Shown: positions 1 through 8,048, numbered from the stretch's first letter. The stretch is DNA of 47,456 bases from DASZQY01 sp036511595 (GCA_036511595.1 DATCBY010000026.1:1-47456), one strand, 5' to 3'. A program made the numbers and translations. The notes: generated by a model not told the origin, from the sequence alone.

Positions 1-187
1 TTGCCGCCAGGGATTTACTCCCACGAGCCACCCGATCCCTGCGTGCAGGTGCTAGGCCGACACGCCCACGCGCGCTGCGTCGCCCAATATCAATTGAAGC
101 TTCACAGTCACGGATCCGGCGGGGGAGCCGGGAAAATTCGCTGAGCTATGGGGCACGAAGGTCGGACGAGGCCGCACCGGGTGCGTC

Positions 188-457
188 CTACAAGCCAATC
201 TGTGCCTCCCGGCAATAGAAGGCCACGGCGAACGCCAGGGCCGCGACGCCGGATGCAAGCGCGGCGAATGTGTTTCTCCGGCTCACGCGGTGGATGGCGT
301 CATGCACGGGATCAAAGTCTTTCGACACTGAGTCGAGGCCGATATTCCGGAATGGTGGCAACCGCACGGATGATGCCCAGAACCACAGGGCCGCGGCGGC
401 GAGTGACGCGACGGCGCCGGCGATATTTGCCACGTCCTCTAGGTGAGCAAGGGTCAC
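188..457 (-). CDS. Small membrane protein of unknown function
   Basis: About 89 residues. I place the start at the GTG at 457 because an AGGAGG-like sequence precedes it at good spacing; the ATG at 496 would overlap the gene upstream. Two hydrophobic segments are visible, one near residues 10-30 (alanine- and leucine-rich, ending in LWFWASS) and one near the C-terminus (FAALASGVAALAFAVAFYC), separated by a polar stretch with several Asp and Arg residues. This suggests a hairpin inner-membrane protein. It follows the 80-residue ORF at 478-720 by about 20 bases on the same strand, so the two may be cotranscribed. I recognise no family. It lies beside an integrase fragment and may be accessory DNA. 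Confidence 0.5.
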   Translation of the reverse strand: MTLAHLEDVANIAGAVASLAAAALWFWASSVRLPPFRNIGLDSVSKDFDPVHDAIHRVSRRNTFAALASGVAALAFAVAFYCREAQIGL

Positions 458-477
458 TCGGTCGCTCCTCCTGCGGG

Positions 478-720
478 TTATTTCTCGTCCCACCACTCGA
501 CGCCTAACGCAGTTGCCTCGGCGCGGATGATCGCGCGAGCCTCCTCAATCGGCCGAGGATCGTCGAGCTGGACCAGAAGGGTTGTGGCTAGCGCCAACGT
601 CGCAACGCGCTCGCCCCTTGGAACTAGCGCCAGGGAGTTTCGCAGCGCGCGATCGACTCGTCGGCTGGCCCAGGCATTTGCCCTTCGCCTCAACGAAAAA
701 CCGCCGACCACCCCGCACAA
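478..720 (-). CDS. Small hypothetical protein
   Basis: An 80-residue ORF that begins with TTG at 720; no convincing ribosome binding site is visible there, so the true start may be internal. The C-terminal half looks coding: a helix-rich stretch with VATLALATTLLVQLDD followed by an Arg/Glu-rich amphipathic segment and a tryptophan pair before the stop. No family is recognised. A competing reading in another frame (545-826) contains a stretch resembling a nuclease-like core (RRFFVEAKGK), so a frameshifted gene cannot be excluded. The ORF just downstream (188-457) has its own ribosome binding site right after this stop, which supports translation through this interval. Confidence 0.4.
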   Translation of the reverse strand: MCGVVGGFSLRRRANAWASRRVDRALRNSLALVPRGERVATLALATTLLVQLDDPRPIEEARAIIRAEATALGVEWWDEK

Positions 721-889
721 GGACGGCCGACGGTTTCCGATAGTCGGGGTCTGGGACTGCTCGGGGAGTGGTGATCCAGCGAGCGGTCAACCCGTGAAGT
801 CTGCCGGCGTGGCTGCCAGAGAGCAACCTCGAGACCCTGTGGAAAACGGGGAGAGAGACGAAGGAGATACGGGCCGGGCTTACCCACCC

Positions 890-1192
890 TCAGGGGCATC
901 CCCGAGTTTGGTCAGCGGCAACCCGCACGATGTTAATTCGATTCATCGCGTCGCGGGCGCGACCGTTGACATCGGTCGATTCCAGATGCGCATATCGCAT
1001 CGTCGTCTTGATGTCGGAGTGGCCGAGCACGTGTTTGACCTCGTAGATGTTCATTCCGTTCTGGATCAGACGCGTCGCATGCGTATGGCGCAGCGTGTGG
1101 ATCGTGCAGTCGCCCAAGCCGGCGCGAACCAGCGCCTTCCGGATCGAGCCAGCTGACGGACCGCGGCGATCACCGGCTTTGTTGGTAAACAC
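890..1192 (-). pseudogene. 3' remnant of a tyrosine recombinase (phage-type integrase)
   Basis: The translated piece (about 100 residues) is the C-terminal catalytic part of a tyrosine recombinase. It has the H-x-x-R box (HTLRH, His32 and Arg35 of the fragment), the downstream His in LGHSD (His58) and the nucleophilic tyrosine in MRYAH (Tyr67). The N-terminal DNA-binding domain, the first catalytic Arg and the Lys are missing. Reading upstream, the frame meets a stop two codons before the GTG at 1192, and the DNA then becomes comM sequence. The fragment therefore cannot encode an active recombinase and marks the scar of a mobile element. The stop at 890 looks like the natural gene end. Confidence 0.8.
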
Positions 1193-1195
1193 GTT

Positions 1196-1612
1196 TAATC
1201 ATATACACCATCAGCAGATGATGCCCGCCGGCCGCCACTTCGAGCGCGCGCTTGGCACTCTCCTGTCCCTTGATGTCGGCAAGATCGGGCAGCACGCCGT
1301 CGGCTTCGGCGATGCCGGCCTCTGGTCGCGACAGAATCTGGACGCCGCGAAAGTGATTGGCGACGGCGATGAGGCTGCGCGGCGCCAGGATCGCCATGTC
1401 GCCGCTTGCCCACGCGGCCTCCGGACCGGAGGCCGCCGGGCAGATGACGCCGCGTGACATTCCGTTGGCGGCAATCGCCGCCGGCAAGCACGCCGGCGAC
1501 GGCAGTGATGGTTCCGTCGAGGGCGAGTTCGCCGAGCGCAACGTAGTCGCCGAGCTGCTCGCCCGGCAGCGCGCCGATCGCCGCCATCAGGGCCAACGCG
1601 ATCGGTGGAATT
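1196..1612 (-). pseudogene. comM: comM (YifB/Mg-chelatase-like) internal remnant, frameshifted and truncated at both ends
   Basis: Two reading frames together give a ComM/YifB sequence: PIALALMAAIGA and LGELALDGTITAVAGVL in one frame, then PAAIAANG, ICPAASGPEAAW, ILAPRSL, LPDLADIKGQESAKRALE and GHHLLMV in another. The frames are joined if one base near 1485 (an extra G on the minus strand, between the codons for Leu and Pro) is removed. Sequence homologous to the protein start is absent upstream of about 1612. The gene also stops just before the expected Walker A motif, where the integrase fragment begins. ComM is a AAA+ helicase aiding branch migration in natural transformation. In relatives comM commonly sits upstream of gshB, so this is probably the ancestral site, now dead. 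Confidence 0.8.
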
Positions 1613-1706
1613 CGCGCCGCAACCGTTTGCCGGCGGCGCCATGCTGCACGCGATGATCCTGGAGCCGGGCGGCACCCGGCTGGAGTTCGCCGCGCCGGCC
1701 GGGTGA
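1602..1706 (+). pseudogene. Possible C-terminal remnant of a VOC/glyoxalase-fold gene
   Basis: On the plus strand an open frame ends with a TGA at 1704-1706 after FAGGAMLHAMILEPGGTRLE. That pattern resembles the last beta strands of VOC-superfamily proteins, which often read HxxxxDPDGxRIE. The homology to comM on the opposite strand fades at almost the same place (about 1605-1612), so a short foreign piece may have been joined here. The match is by eye only and short; it could be chance. Confidence 0.25.
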
Positions 1707-1709
1707 GCG

Positions 1710-2651
1710 TCAGGCGAGCCGCTTCTCGATTGCGTCCCAGATGAGCGCCGCGATGTCGGCGCCGCCGAAGCGCTTGACCTCGCGGATGCCGGTCGGCGAG
1801 GTGACGTTGATCTCGGTCAGGTTGTTGCCGATCACGTCGATGCCGACGAAGAGGAGGCCACGCCGCTTGAGCGTCGGGCCGATGGCATCGCAGATCTCCC
1901 GGTCGCGCGCCGTGATCGTCGTCGCATCGGCGCGGCCGCCGACATGCATGTTGGAACGCGCCTCGCCCAGCGCCGGCACGCGGTTGATGGCGCCGACCGC
2001 CTCGCCCTCGACGAGGATGATGCGTTTGTCGCCCTGACGCACTTCGGGCAGATAGCGCTGCACGACGAACGGCTCGCGGAACGTCTGCTCGAACAGCTCG
2101 ACCAGGGCGGCGAGATTCTCGTCGCCGCCGGCGATGCGGAAGACGCCGGCGCCGCCGTTGCCGTAGAGCGGCTTGATGATGATGTCGCCGTGCTCCTGGC
2201 GGAAGGCAAGAATGGCGGCGCGGTCGCGTGTGATCAGGGTCGGGGGCGCCAGCGCCGGGAACTCGGTGACGAAGAGCTTTTCCGGCGCATTTCTGACGCT
2301 CGCCGGATCATTGACCACCAGTGTCTTTGGCTGCAGGCGCTCCAGGAGATGCGTCGAGGTGATGTAGCCGAGATCGAACGGCGGATCCTGGCGCAGATGC
2401 ACCACGGCGAATGTCGAGAGATCTACAGTTTCGGCCGACCCCAGCGTGAAGTGATCGCCCTCGCGGTCGCGCACGGCGACCTTTTCGACTGCCGCAGATA
2501 CGCGGCCGTCGCGCATGGAAAGCCGGTCGGGCGTGTAGTGATACTGCGCGTGCCCGCGCCGCTCGCCCTCCAGCATGATGGCGAATGTCGAGTCGCCACG
2601 GATCTTTATCCGCGCGATGTGGTCCATCTGGTACGCGGCCTTCAGCGGCAT
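1710..2651 (-). CDS. gshB: Glutathione synthetase
   Basis: The product of 313 residues adds glycine to gamma-glutamylcysteine with ATP, the second step of glutathione synthesis in the cytoplasm. The ATP-grasp fold is recognisable: LRQDPPFD near residues 87-94, the glycine-rich loop KPLYGNGGAG at 160-169 and the metal-binding EINVTSPTG at 280-288. I chose the ATG at 2651, which gives the family-typical start with QMDHIARI shortly after; the frame is open 18 codons further up to 2705, but that extension is arginine-rich and overlaps the yraN stop. The yraN gene precedes it on the same strand with a 43-base gap, so rsmI-yraN-gshB may form one transcription unit. Glutathione is the substrate expected for the phytochelatin-synthase-like protein near 28 kb. 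Confidence 0.95.
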   Translation of the reverse strand: MPLKAAYQMDHIARIKIRGDSTFAIMLEGERRGHAQYHYTPDRLSMRDGRVSAAVEKVAVRDREGDHFTLGSAETVDLSTFAVVHLRQDPPFDLGYITSTHLLERLQPKTLVVNDPASVRNAPEKLFVTEFPALAPPTLITRDRAAILAFRQEHGDIIIKPLYGNGGAGVFRIAGGDENLAALVELFEQTFREPFVVQRYLPEVRQGDKRIILVEGEAVGAINRVPALGEARSNMHVGGRADATTITARDREICDAIGPTLKRRGLLFVGIDVIGNNLTEINVTSPTGIREVKRFGGADIAALIWDAIEKRLA

Positions 2652-2694
2652 TCCCGGCCTCGCCTGCCTCGCCTTGCAACGCGCCGTCCGATTA

Positions 2695-3084
2695 TCACGC
2701 GGCACCTTCGCCGTCGAATGCGGCCATCAGGTGCCGCGGCAGACGGCCCGGCGCCAGCATGATCACCTTGAAGCGGAGCGTCCATTCGGCGGCCGCCGGG
2801 TTCCGCGCCAGCCAGTGACCGGCGGCGCGGGCGATGCGGCGGCGGACCGCGGGCGTGGCGGCATCGCTCGCCTCGTCCATCGTCGCGCGGCTCTTGACCT
2901 CGACGAAGGCGACCGTGCGCCCCCGGCGAACGATGAGGTCGATCTCGCCGACGCCGGTCTTGTAGCGGCGCGCCAGCAGCCGATAGCCCTTCAGGCGCAG
3001 CAGCCACACCGCCAACTCCTCGGCGCGGCGGCCGCGCCGCTCGGCGGCACGGCGAAGCGCCGAGCGGTCAGTCGCCGCCGCCAT
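2695..3084 (-). CDS. yraN: YraN family (UPF0102) endonuclease-like protein
   Basis: The 129-residue protein has the UPF0102 signature: GEIDLI (residues 46-51) and FVEVKSR (60-66), which match the acidic and lysine residues of restriction-endonuclease-like active sites (Glu47, Asp49, Glu62, Lys64). The fold is that of Holliday-junction-resolvase-like nucleases. A biochemical role is not settled for the family as far as I know. Its start overlaps the rsmI stop by 17 bases, indicating translational coupling. The rsmI-yraN pairing is very common in Proteobacteria. Confidence 0.93.
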   Translation of the reverse strand: MAAATDRSALRRAAERRGRRAEELAVWLLRLKGYRLLARRYKTGVGEIDLIVRRGRTVAFVEVKSRATMDEASDAATPAVRRRIARAAGHWLARNPAAAEWTLRFKVIMLAPGRLPRHLMAAFDGEGAA

Positions 3085-4081
3085 CGGCCGCGGCCTTGAT
3101 GGCGAGCGCGCGCTGATAGAGATCGTGGCGCCGCAGTCCGGTCATGGCGGCGGCTTCCGAGGCGGCTTCGCCCACCGACTTCTCCGCCAGCAGCGAGCGC
3201 AGCAGGCGATCGGCATCGACGGCCGAGACAACCGCATCCGCCGGCGGTCCGACGACGACGACGATCTCGCCCCTCGGCGCTGCCTCGCCCGCGAGCGTCG
3301 CCGTCAGGCTGGCAAGCGTGCCGCGGCGGACGGTCTCGAACGTCTTGGTGAGTTCGCGCGCCACCACCGCGTCGCGCACGCCGAGCGTTGCCGCCATGTC
3401 GGCAAGAGCTGCCGCAACACGCGGGCCGGACTCGAAGAACACAAGCGTCGCCACGACGTTCGCCAGTTCCGCCAGGCGCTTCGTCCGCGCCGCCGATTTC
3501 GGCGGCAGGAATCCGGCGAAGAGGAAGCGGTCGGTGGGCAGGCCGGCGGCGACGAGCGCGGCGAGCACCGCCGACGGGCCCGGCAACGGGATCACGCGAT
3601 GACCCGCCGTTTGTGCCTCCACCACCAGGCGATAGCCGGGATCGGAGATGAGCGGCGTGCCGGCATCGCTGACTAGGGCGACCGCCCTGCCCTCACCCAG
3701 CGCGGCGAGAAGTCTTGGACGCTGCCGGGCGGCGTTGTGATCGTGGTAGGCGACCAGCCGGGTCGCAATGCCGAAATGGCGGAGCAGCACGGCGGTGACG
3801 CGCGTGTCCTCGCAGGCAATGAGATCAGCGGCCGCCAGCGTGGCGAGGGCGCGCAGCGTGATGTCGCCAAGATTGCCGATCGGCGTCGCCACAATGTAGA
3901 GCGCCGGATCGAGCGGCCGGGCGGCTATGCGGTGACCGTCCACAGAAAAGGCAGGACCCGGTGCCGACAATGCTGACGCGTCCGGTGCACCGGCCGGTTC
4001 ACGTTCCGCCCCGATCTTCTTGCCAATCTCCCCGTCCATCACTGGCAAACGGCGGCCATCGGCGTTAACAAGCGAGTTCAT
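3068..4081 (-). CDS. rsmI: 16S rRNA (cytidine(1402)-2'-O)-methyltransferase
   Basis: RsmI methylates the 2'-OH of C1402 in the decoding centre of 16S rRNA using S-adenosylmethionine. Family motifs are clear in the 337-residue frame: ATPIGNLGDIT (65-75), CEDTR (90-94), YHDHN (112-116), SDAGTPLISDPG (138-149) and PGPSA (167-171), all of the tetrapyrrole-methylase fold. The C-terminal 60 residues form a small helical domain (EKSVGEAASEAAAMTG). The N-terminus is about 55 residues longer than usual before LYIVATP. An internal ATG at residue 15 (4039) is possible, and the extension looks low in complexity. The gene is divergent from the lipoprotein gene at 4174. Confidence 0.94.
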   Translation of the reverse strand: MNSLVNADGRRLPVMDGEIGKKIGAEREPAGAPDASALSAPGPAFSVDGHRIAARPLDPALYIVATPIGNLGDITLRALATLAAADLIACEDTRVTAVLLRHFGIATRLVAYHDHNAARQRPRLLAALGEGRAVALVSDAGTPLISDPGYRLVVEAQTAGHRVIPLPGPSAVLAALVAAGLPTDRFLFAGFLPPKSAARTKRLAELANVVATLVFFESGPRVAAALADMAATLGVRDAVVARELTKTFETVRRGTLASLTATLAGEAAPRGEIVVVVGPPADAVVSAVDADRLLRSLLAEKSVGEAASEAAAMTGLRRHDLYQRALAIKAAADGGGD

Positions 4082-4087
4082 GGTGTT

Positions 4088-4115
4088 TTGACAGCGCCCG
4101 GATTGGCCTTATGAT
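4088..4115 (+). promoter_or_regulatory. Sigma-70-type promoter for the LpoA-like lipoprotein gene
   Basis: A perfect -35 hexamer TTGACA (4088-4093) is followed after 16 bases by TATGAT (4110-4115), five of six matches to the -10 consensus. Transcription would start near 4122 and give a leader of about 50 bases. The ATG at 4111, where the open frame formally begins, lies inside the -10 box. This argues that translation starts downstream, at the TTG at 4174 behind AGGGGAG. Confidence 0.6.
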
Positions 4116-4173
4116 TTCGCAATTGTCAGCGTCGTACTTGTTAGCGCCTAAGGGGCGAGCAGGGGAGAAATTC

Positions 4174-5403
4174 TTGTCCTGCCTGAATTTTGTGCGGCGC
4201 GGAAAAGCCGTCGCGCATCGCGCCCTGGCGATGGCGCTCGGCCTCGGCGCCGTGGCGATGCTGGTCGGCTGCGGTCCTTCCGGATTCGGCGGCGGAGTCG
4301 GAGGTGGCGCGGCGGTGCGCGCGAGCCAGCCGGTCACCGGCACGGTTCTGGGTACCGGCACCATCCGCGTAGCGCTGCTGGTTCCGATGACGGCGACCGG
4401 CAACGCGGGACAGATCGCCACCAATTTCCGCAACGCGGCCGAACTTGCGCTGAAGGATTTCAAGAACGCCAGCATCCAGGTGATGATCAAGGACGACCAG
4501 GGCACGCCGGAAGGGGCGCGCGCGGCGGCGACCGAGGCGATCTCGCAGGGCGCCGAACTCATCCTCGGCCCGTTGTTCGCGCGCTCGGTGCCACCGGTGG
4601 CGGCGGTGGCGCGCGCTGCCAACGTGCCGGTCATTGCTTTCTCCAGCGACTCGACCGCCGCCGTTCAGGGCGTCTACCTGCTGAGCTTCCTGCCGCAGAG
4701 CGACGTCGACCGCATCGTCAGTTTTGCCGCCAGCCGTGGCAAGCATTCGTTCGCGGCACTCCTCCCCGACAACGCCTACGGCACGGTGGTCGAGTCCGAG
4801 TTGCAGCGCGCGGCCGCCGGTGCCGGCGTGCGCGTCCTCGCCTCGCAGCGTTACTCCCTCGACAAGACCGCCATGCAGACACAGGCGACCTCGCTCGCCG
4901 GACTGGTGAAATCCGGGTCCATCGATGCCGTGTTCCTGCCCGACGCCGGCGACGCGACGCCGTTCCTCGCCCAGGTGCTGGCGGCCAACGGTGCCACCCC
5001 CGACAAGATCACCTATCTCGGCAGCGGCCAGTGGGACAACGACCCGCGTATTTTGTCGGAATCAAATCTTGCGGGCGGCTGGTACCCGGCGCCGGAGAAT
5101 GGCGGCTTTGCCAGCTTCGCCAGGCGCTACCAGGCGACCTACGGTTCGGCACCCAGCCGCACCGCGTCGCTCGCCTACGACGCCACGAGCCTCGCCGCCG
5201 GGCTCGCCGGCCGCTACGGCGACCAGCGTTTCACCCAGCAGACCCTGACCAATCCCAACGGCTTCATCGGCATCGACGGGGCCTTCCGCTTCCTGCAGAA
5301 CGGCCTCAACCAGCGCGGCCTCGCCATCTACCAGGTCGGCCGCGGCAACGCGCAGATCATCGATCCGGCCCCGAAGACATTCGCCAGCGCGTCGGGGACC
5401 TGA
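4174..5403 (+). CDS. LppC/LpoA-like lipoprotein (penicillin-binding protein activator, periplasmic binding fold)
   Basis: About 409 residues from a TTG start at 4174, preceded by AGGGGAG at 4161-4167. The N-terminus is a lipoprotein signal: basic residues, a hydrophobic run ALGLGAVAML and the lipobox LVGC, giving lipidated Cys33, followed by a glycine-rich linker. The rest resembles the type I periplasmic binding fold of LppC/LpoA and branched-chain amino-acid receptors (VALLVPMTATG, DDQGTPEGAR, GPLFARSV, ITYLGSGQWDN). In gammaproteobacteria LpoA activates the penicillin-binding protein PBP1A. In alphaproteobacteria the target is less clear, so the function here is inference. It is divergent from rsmI and convergent with hemW, three bases from the hemW stop. 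Confidence 0.85.
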   Translation: MSCLNFVRRGKAVAHRALAMALGLGAVAMLVGCGPSGFGGGVGGGAAVRASQPVTGTVLGTGTIRVALLVPMTATGNAGQIATNFRNAAELALKDFKNASIQVMIKDDQGTPEGARAAATEAISQGAELILGPLFARSVPPVAAVARAANVPVIAFSSDSTAAVQGVYLLSFLPQSDVDRIVSFAASRGKHSFAALLPDNAYGTVVESELQRAAAGAGVRVLASQRYSLDKTAMQTQATSLAGLVKSGSIDAVFLPDAGDATPFLAQVLAANGATPDKITYLGSGQWDNDPRILSESNLAGGWYPAPENGGFASFARRYQATYGSAPSRTASLAYDATSLAAGLAGRYGDQRFTQQTLTNPNGFIGIDGAFRFLQNGLNQRGLAIYQVGRGNAQIIDPAPKTFASASGT

Positions 5404-5406
5404 GCG

Positions 5407-6606
5407 TTACGCCGCGAGATCGGCGACCACAGCATCCAGCACGAAGAAGCCGGCGCGGGTGGCGCGCAGGCGCTCGCCGGATCCGGCAACGCCAGCCCGC
5501 TCGACCATGCCGTGGGCGACCAGTTCCGTCAGCCGCGCCTCGTCGAGCGAGCGGCCGGCAAAGCTGCGGTAGCGGGTGAGGTCAATGCCTTCGGCAAGCC
5601 TCAGGCCCATGAGGAGCAGTTCGTCGCCCTCCTCCTCCGGCGTCAGCAGATCGTCGACGACGAGCCCGTCGCCCCACGATTCGACCTTCTCCAGCCAGGC
5701 CTCGGGCACGCGCTCGGCAGCGGTAGCGTGGCGCCCGTCGGCAAGCTTCAGGCGGCCGTGGGCGCCGGGGCCGATGCCGGCATACTCGCCGTAGCGCCAG
5801 TAGACCAGGTTGTGCCGGCTTTCGGCGCCCGGCACCGCGTGGTTGGAAATCTCGTAGGCCGGCATGCCGGCGGCGTCGCAGACACTTTGCGTGACGGCGT
5901 AGAGATCGGCGGCAAGCTCATCGTCGGACGGCTTCAGCTTGCCGGCGTTGCGGAGCGCATAGAACGGCGTCCCCTGTTCGATGGTGAGCTGGTAGAGCGA
6001 CAGATGATCGGCGGCCAGCGTCAACGCGCGCTGCAGCTCGGCCTCCCATTCGGCCGGCGTCTGCCCGGGACGCGCGTAGATCAGGTCGAACGATAAACGC
6101 GGAAACGTGGCCCGGGCGATGTCGATGGCGCGCAGCGCCTCCTCGGCGTTGTGCAGCCGCCCGAGGAATTTGAGATCCTTGTCGTTCAGCGCCTGGACGC
6201 CGAGGGAGATGCGATTGACGCCGGCGGCGCGATAGCCGCGGAAGCGCTCCGCCTCGACGCTCGACGGGTTGGCCTCCATCGTCACCTCGGCATTGGCCGC
6301 TACCGGCCAGTGCGCCGCCACGGCGTCGAGCACGGTGGCAACCGTTCTCGGTTCCATCAGCGAGGGCGTGCCGCCGCCAAGGAAGATCGAGGTGACCGTG
6401 CGGCCTGGCGCGCGCTCGGCGGTACGCGCGATCTCGCGCACGAAGGCGGCGGCGAAACGCGCTTGGTCGGGCGGCGCGTGGCGGACGTGGCTGTTGAAGT
6501 CGCAATAGGGGCACTTGGCGGCGCAGAACGGCCAATGGACATAGACGCCGAAGCCCGGCTCGGCCGGCGTCGTCGCGACGATGTCGACCACGGGGCCAGG
6601 CGTCAT
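5407..6606 (-). CDS. hemW: Radical SAM haem chaperone HemW
   Basis: The 399-residue protein begins with the radical-SAM cysteine motif C28AAKC32PYC35, directly followed by DFNSH. That sequence separates HemW from true coproporphyrinogen dehydrogenase HemN, which has CGC at this place. IFLGGGTPS near residue 80 is the SAM-binding glycine motif. HemW binds haem and helps deliver it to respiratory enzymes; older annotation calls it coproporphyrinogen III oxidase-like. The C-terminal HemN-type domain is present to the end (about residues 320-399). The start codon overlaps the rdgB stop as ATGA, so rph-rdgB-hemW is probably one transcript. Confidence 0.94.
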   Translation of the reverse strand: MTPGPVVDIVATTPAEPGFGVYVHWPFCAAKCPYCDFNSHVRHAPPDQARFAAAFVREIARTAERAPGRTVTSIFLGGGTPSLMEPRTVATVLDAVAAHWPVAANAEVTMEANPSSVEAERFRGYRAAGVNRISLGVQALNDKDLKFLGRLHNAEEALRAIDIARATFPRLSFDLIYARPGQTPAEWEAELQRALTLAADHLSLYQLTIEQGTPFYALRNAGKLKPSDDELAADLYAVTQSVCDAAGMPAYEISNHAVPGAESRHNLVYWRYGEYAGIGPGAHGRLKLADGRHATAAERVPEAWLEKVESWGDGLVVDDLLTPEEEGDELLLMGLRLAEGIDLTRYRSFAGRSLDEARLTELVAHGMVERAGVAGSGERLRATRAGFFVLDAVVADLAA

Positions 6607-7226
6607 TGGAAGATCGCGCGCGTGAACGCCGCGAAGGCGCGGGCGCGGTGCGACAGGTTGCGCTTATCGTGCGGCGCCATTTCACCAAAGGTACGCGCAT
6701 GCCCCGCCGGCTGGCCGTCGGGCACGAACATGGGGTCGTAGCCGAAACCGTTCGGCCCGCGGGGCGGCCATACCAGATAACCCTCGACCTCGCCCCGGAA
6801 CGTCTCGCTGCCGCCATCCGGGAAGGCCAGCGCGAGGACCGCGACGAAACGAGCCCGCCGGGTGTCCGGTGTTGCGGCATGCACGGCCAGCAGCCGATCC
6901 TCGATGGTCTGCATGGCGGCGGCAAAGTCCTTGTTCGGGCCGGCCCAGCGCGCCGAATAGATGCCGGGCTCGCCGCCCAGCGCATCCACCGCCAATCCGG
7001 AATCATCGGCGAGCGCCGGCAGGCCCGAGGCGGTCGCCGCGGCAACCGCCTTCAGAATTGCGTTCTCCTCGAACGTCAGACCGGTTTCTTCTGGCTCCGG
7101 CAAACCCAGTGCGCTGGCGGAGGCAACGGTCATGCGGAAGGGCGCGATCAGCTCGTCGATCTCGCGGAGTTTTCCGGGATTGTGGGTCGCGAATACCAGC
7201 TTGTCGCCGCGCTTGAGCGAGCCCAT
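6603..7226 (-). CDS. rdgB: XTP/dITP diphosphatase (HAM1/RdgB)
   Basis: The 207-residue protein hydrolyses non-canonical purine triphosphates (XTP, dITP, dHAPTP) to monophosphates, keeping them out of DNA. The family landmarks are THNPGKLREI (14-23), the metal-site helix FEENAILKA (52-60), DDSGL (74-78), GPNGFGYDPMF (157-167) and SHRARAF near the C-terminus. The ATG at 7226 follows the rph stop by 11 bases. The open frame runs further upstream but there it is only the shadow of rph. It overlaps hemW by four bases. Confidence 0.95.
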   Translation of the reverse strand: MGSLKRGDKLVFATHNPGKLREIDELIAPFRMTVASASALGLPEPEETGLTFEENAILKAVAAATASGLPALADDSGLAVDALGGEPGIYSARWAGPNKDFAAAMQTIEDRLLAVHAATPDTRRARFVAVLALAFPDGGSETFRGEVEGYLVWPPRGPNGFGYDPMFVPDGQPAGHARTFGEMAPHDKRNLSHRARAFAAFTRAIFQ

Positions 7227-7237
7227 CGGCGGCTCCC

Positions 7238-7975
7238 CTAGAGGACCGCGAGCTTCTGCAGCTCGACCAGTTCGCCAATGCCGGCGCGGGCAAGCGCCAG
7301 GAGAGCGGCGAACTCGGCGTCGGTGAACGGCTTGCCCTCGGCGGTGGTCTGGATCTCGACGAACCCGCCCGAGCCGGTCATGACGAAATTGGCGTCGGTC
7401 TCGGCTTCCGAATCCTCGGCGTAGTCGAGGTCGAGCACCGGCGTGCCGCGATAGATGCCGACCGAGACCGCGGCGACGTGCTCGGCAAGCACCGGCTTCA
7501 CGATCATCTCGCGCGCGCGCATCCACTCGATGCAATCGCGCAGCGCCACCCAGGCGCCGGTGATCGAAGCCGTGCGCGTGCCGCCGTCGGCCTGGATCAC
7601 GTCGCAATCCAGCATGATCTGGCGCTCGCCGAGGCCAACCAGATCGACCACGGCGCGCAGCGACCGGCCGATCAGGCGCTGGATTTCGAGCGTGCGGCCG
7701 GACTGCTTGCCGGCGCTGGCTTCGCGCCGCGTGCGCTCGTTGGTGGCGCGCGGCAGCATGCCGTATTCGGCCGTCACCCAGCCCTTGCCGCCGCCGCGCA
7801 GCCACGGCGGCACCTTCTCGTCGATCGAGGCGGTGCACAGCACATGCGTGTCGCCGAAGCGGACGAGGCACGAGCCCTCGGCGTGCTTGGCGACGCCGCG
7901 CTCCAGGCTGACCGCCCGCATGGCATCGGCGGCGCGCTTCGAGGGCCGCTTGACGGCCGGTGGGGCTGAATCCAT
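7238..7975 (-). CDS. rph: Ribonuclease PH
   Basis: The 245-residue protein is a phosphorolytic 3'-5' exoribonuclease that trims tRNA 3' ends. It shows GWVTAEYGMLPRAT (65-78), GRTLEIQRLIGRSLR (93-107) and DCDVIQADGGTRTASITGA (123-141), which cover the phosphate- and RNA-binding core. I chose the ATG at 7975 because the family starts a dozen or so residues before RAADAMR; the upstream extension to 8152 lies in the hrcA promoter region. Rph and hrcA are divergent, an order common in alphaproteobacteria. Confidence 0.95.
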   Translation of the reverse strand: MDSAPPAVKRPSKRAADAMRAVSLERGVAKHAEGSCLVRFGDTHVLCTASIDEKVPPWLRGGGKGWVTAEYGMLPRATNERTRREASAGKQSGRTLEIQRLIGRSLRAVVDLVGLGERQIMLDCDVIQADGGTRTASITGAWVALRDCIEWMRAREMIVKPVLAEHVAAVSVGIYRGTPVLDLDYAEDSEAETDANFVMTGSGGFVEIQTTAEGKPFTDAEFAALLALARAGIGELVELQKLAVL

Positions 7976-8048
7976 GGCGCCTTGTAACCGTGGCCCGGCC
8001 GCCGCGTAAAGGCTCAATCGCGCCGGATGATGAAGGGTGCGGGCCGCA

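Noticed and set aside
1..187. Coding sequence at the left edge
   Set aside because: Short frames in several phases but none with convincing composition or start; I see no feature there.
545..826. Minus-strand frame with RRFFVEAKGK
   Set aside because: Slight likeness to nuclease cores only, overlaps a better supported ORF and lacks a start signal; kept as a caution there.
1020..1040. CACGTG core as a third parS
   Set aside because: Flanks (GAGCACGTGTTTG) do not match the parS arms and it lies in the integrase coding part.
4111..4173. N-terminal extension of the LpoA-like lipoprotein
   Set aside because: Its ATG sits inside a -10 box and the product would lack a normal lipoprotein signal.
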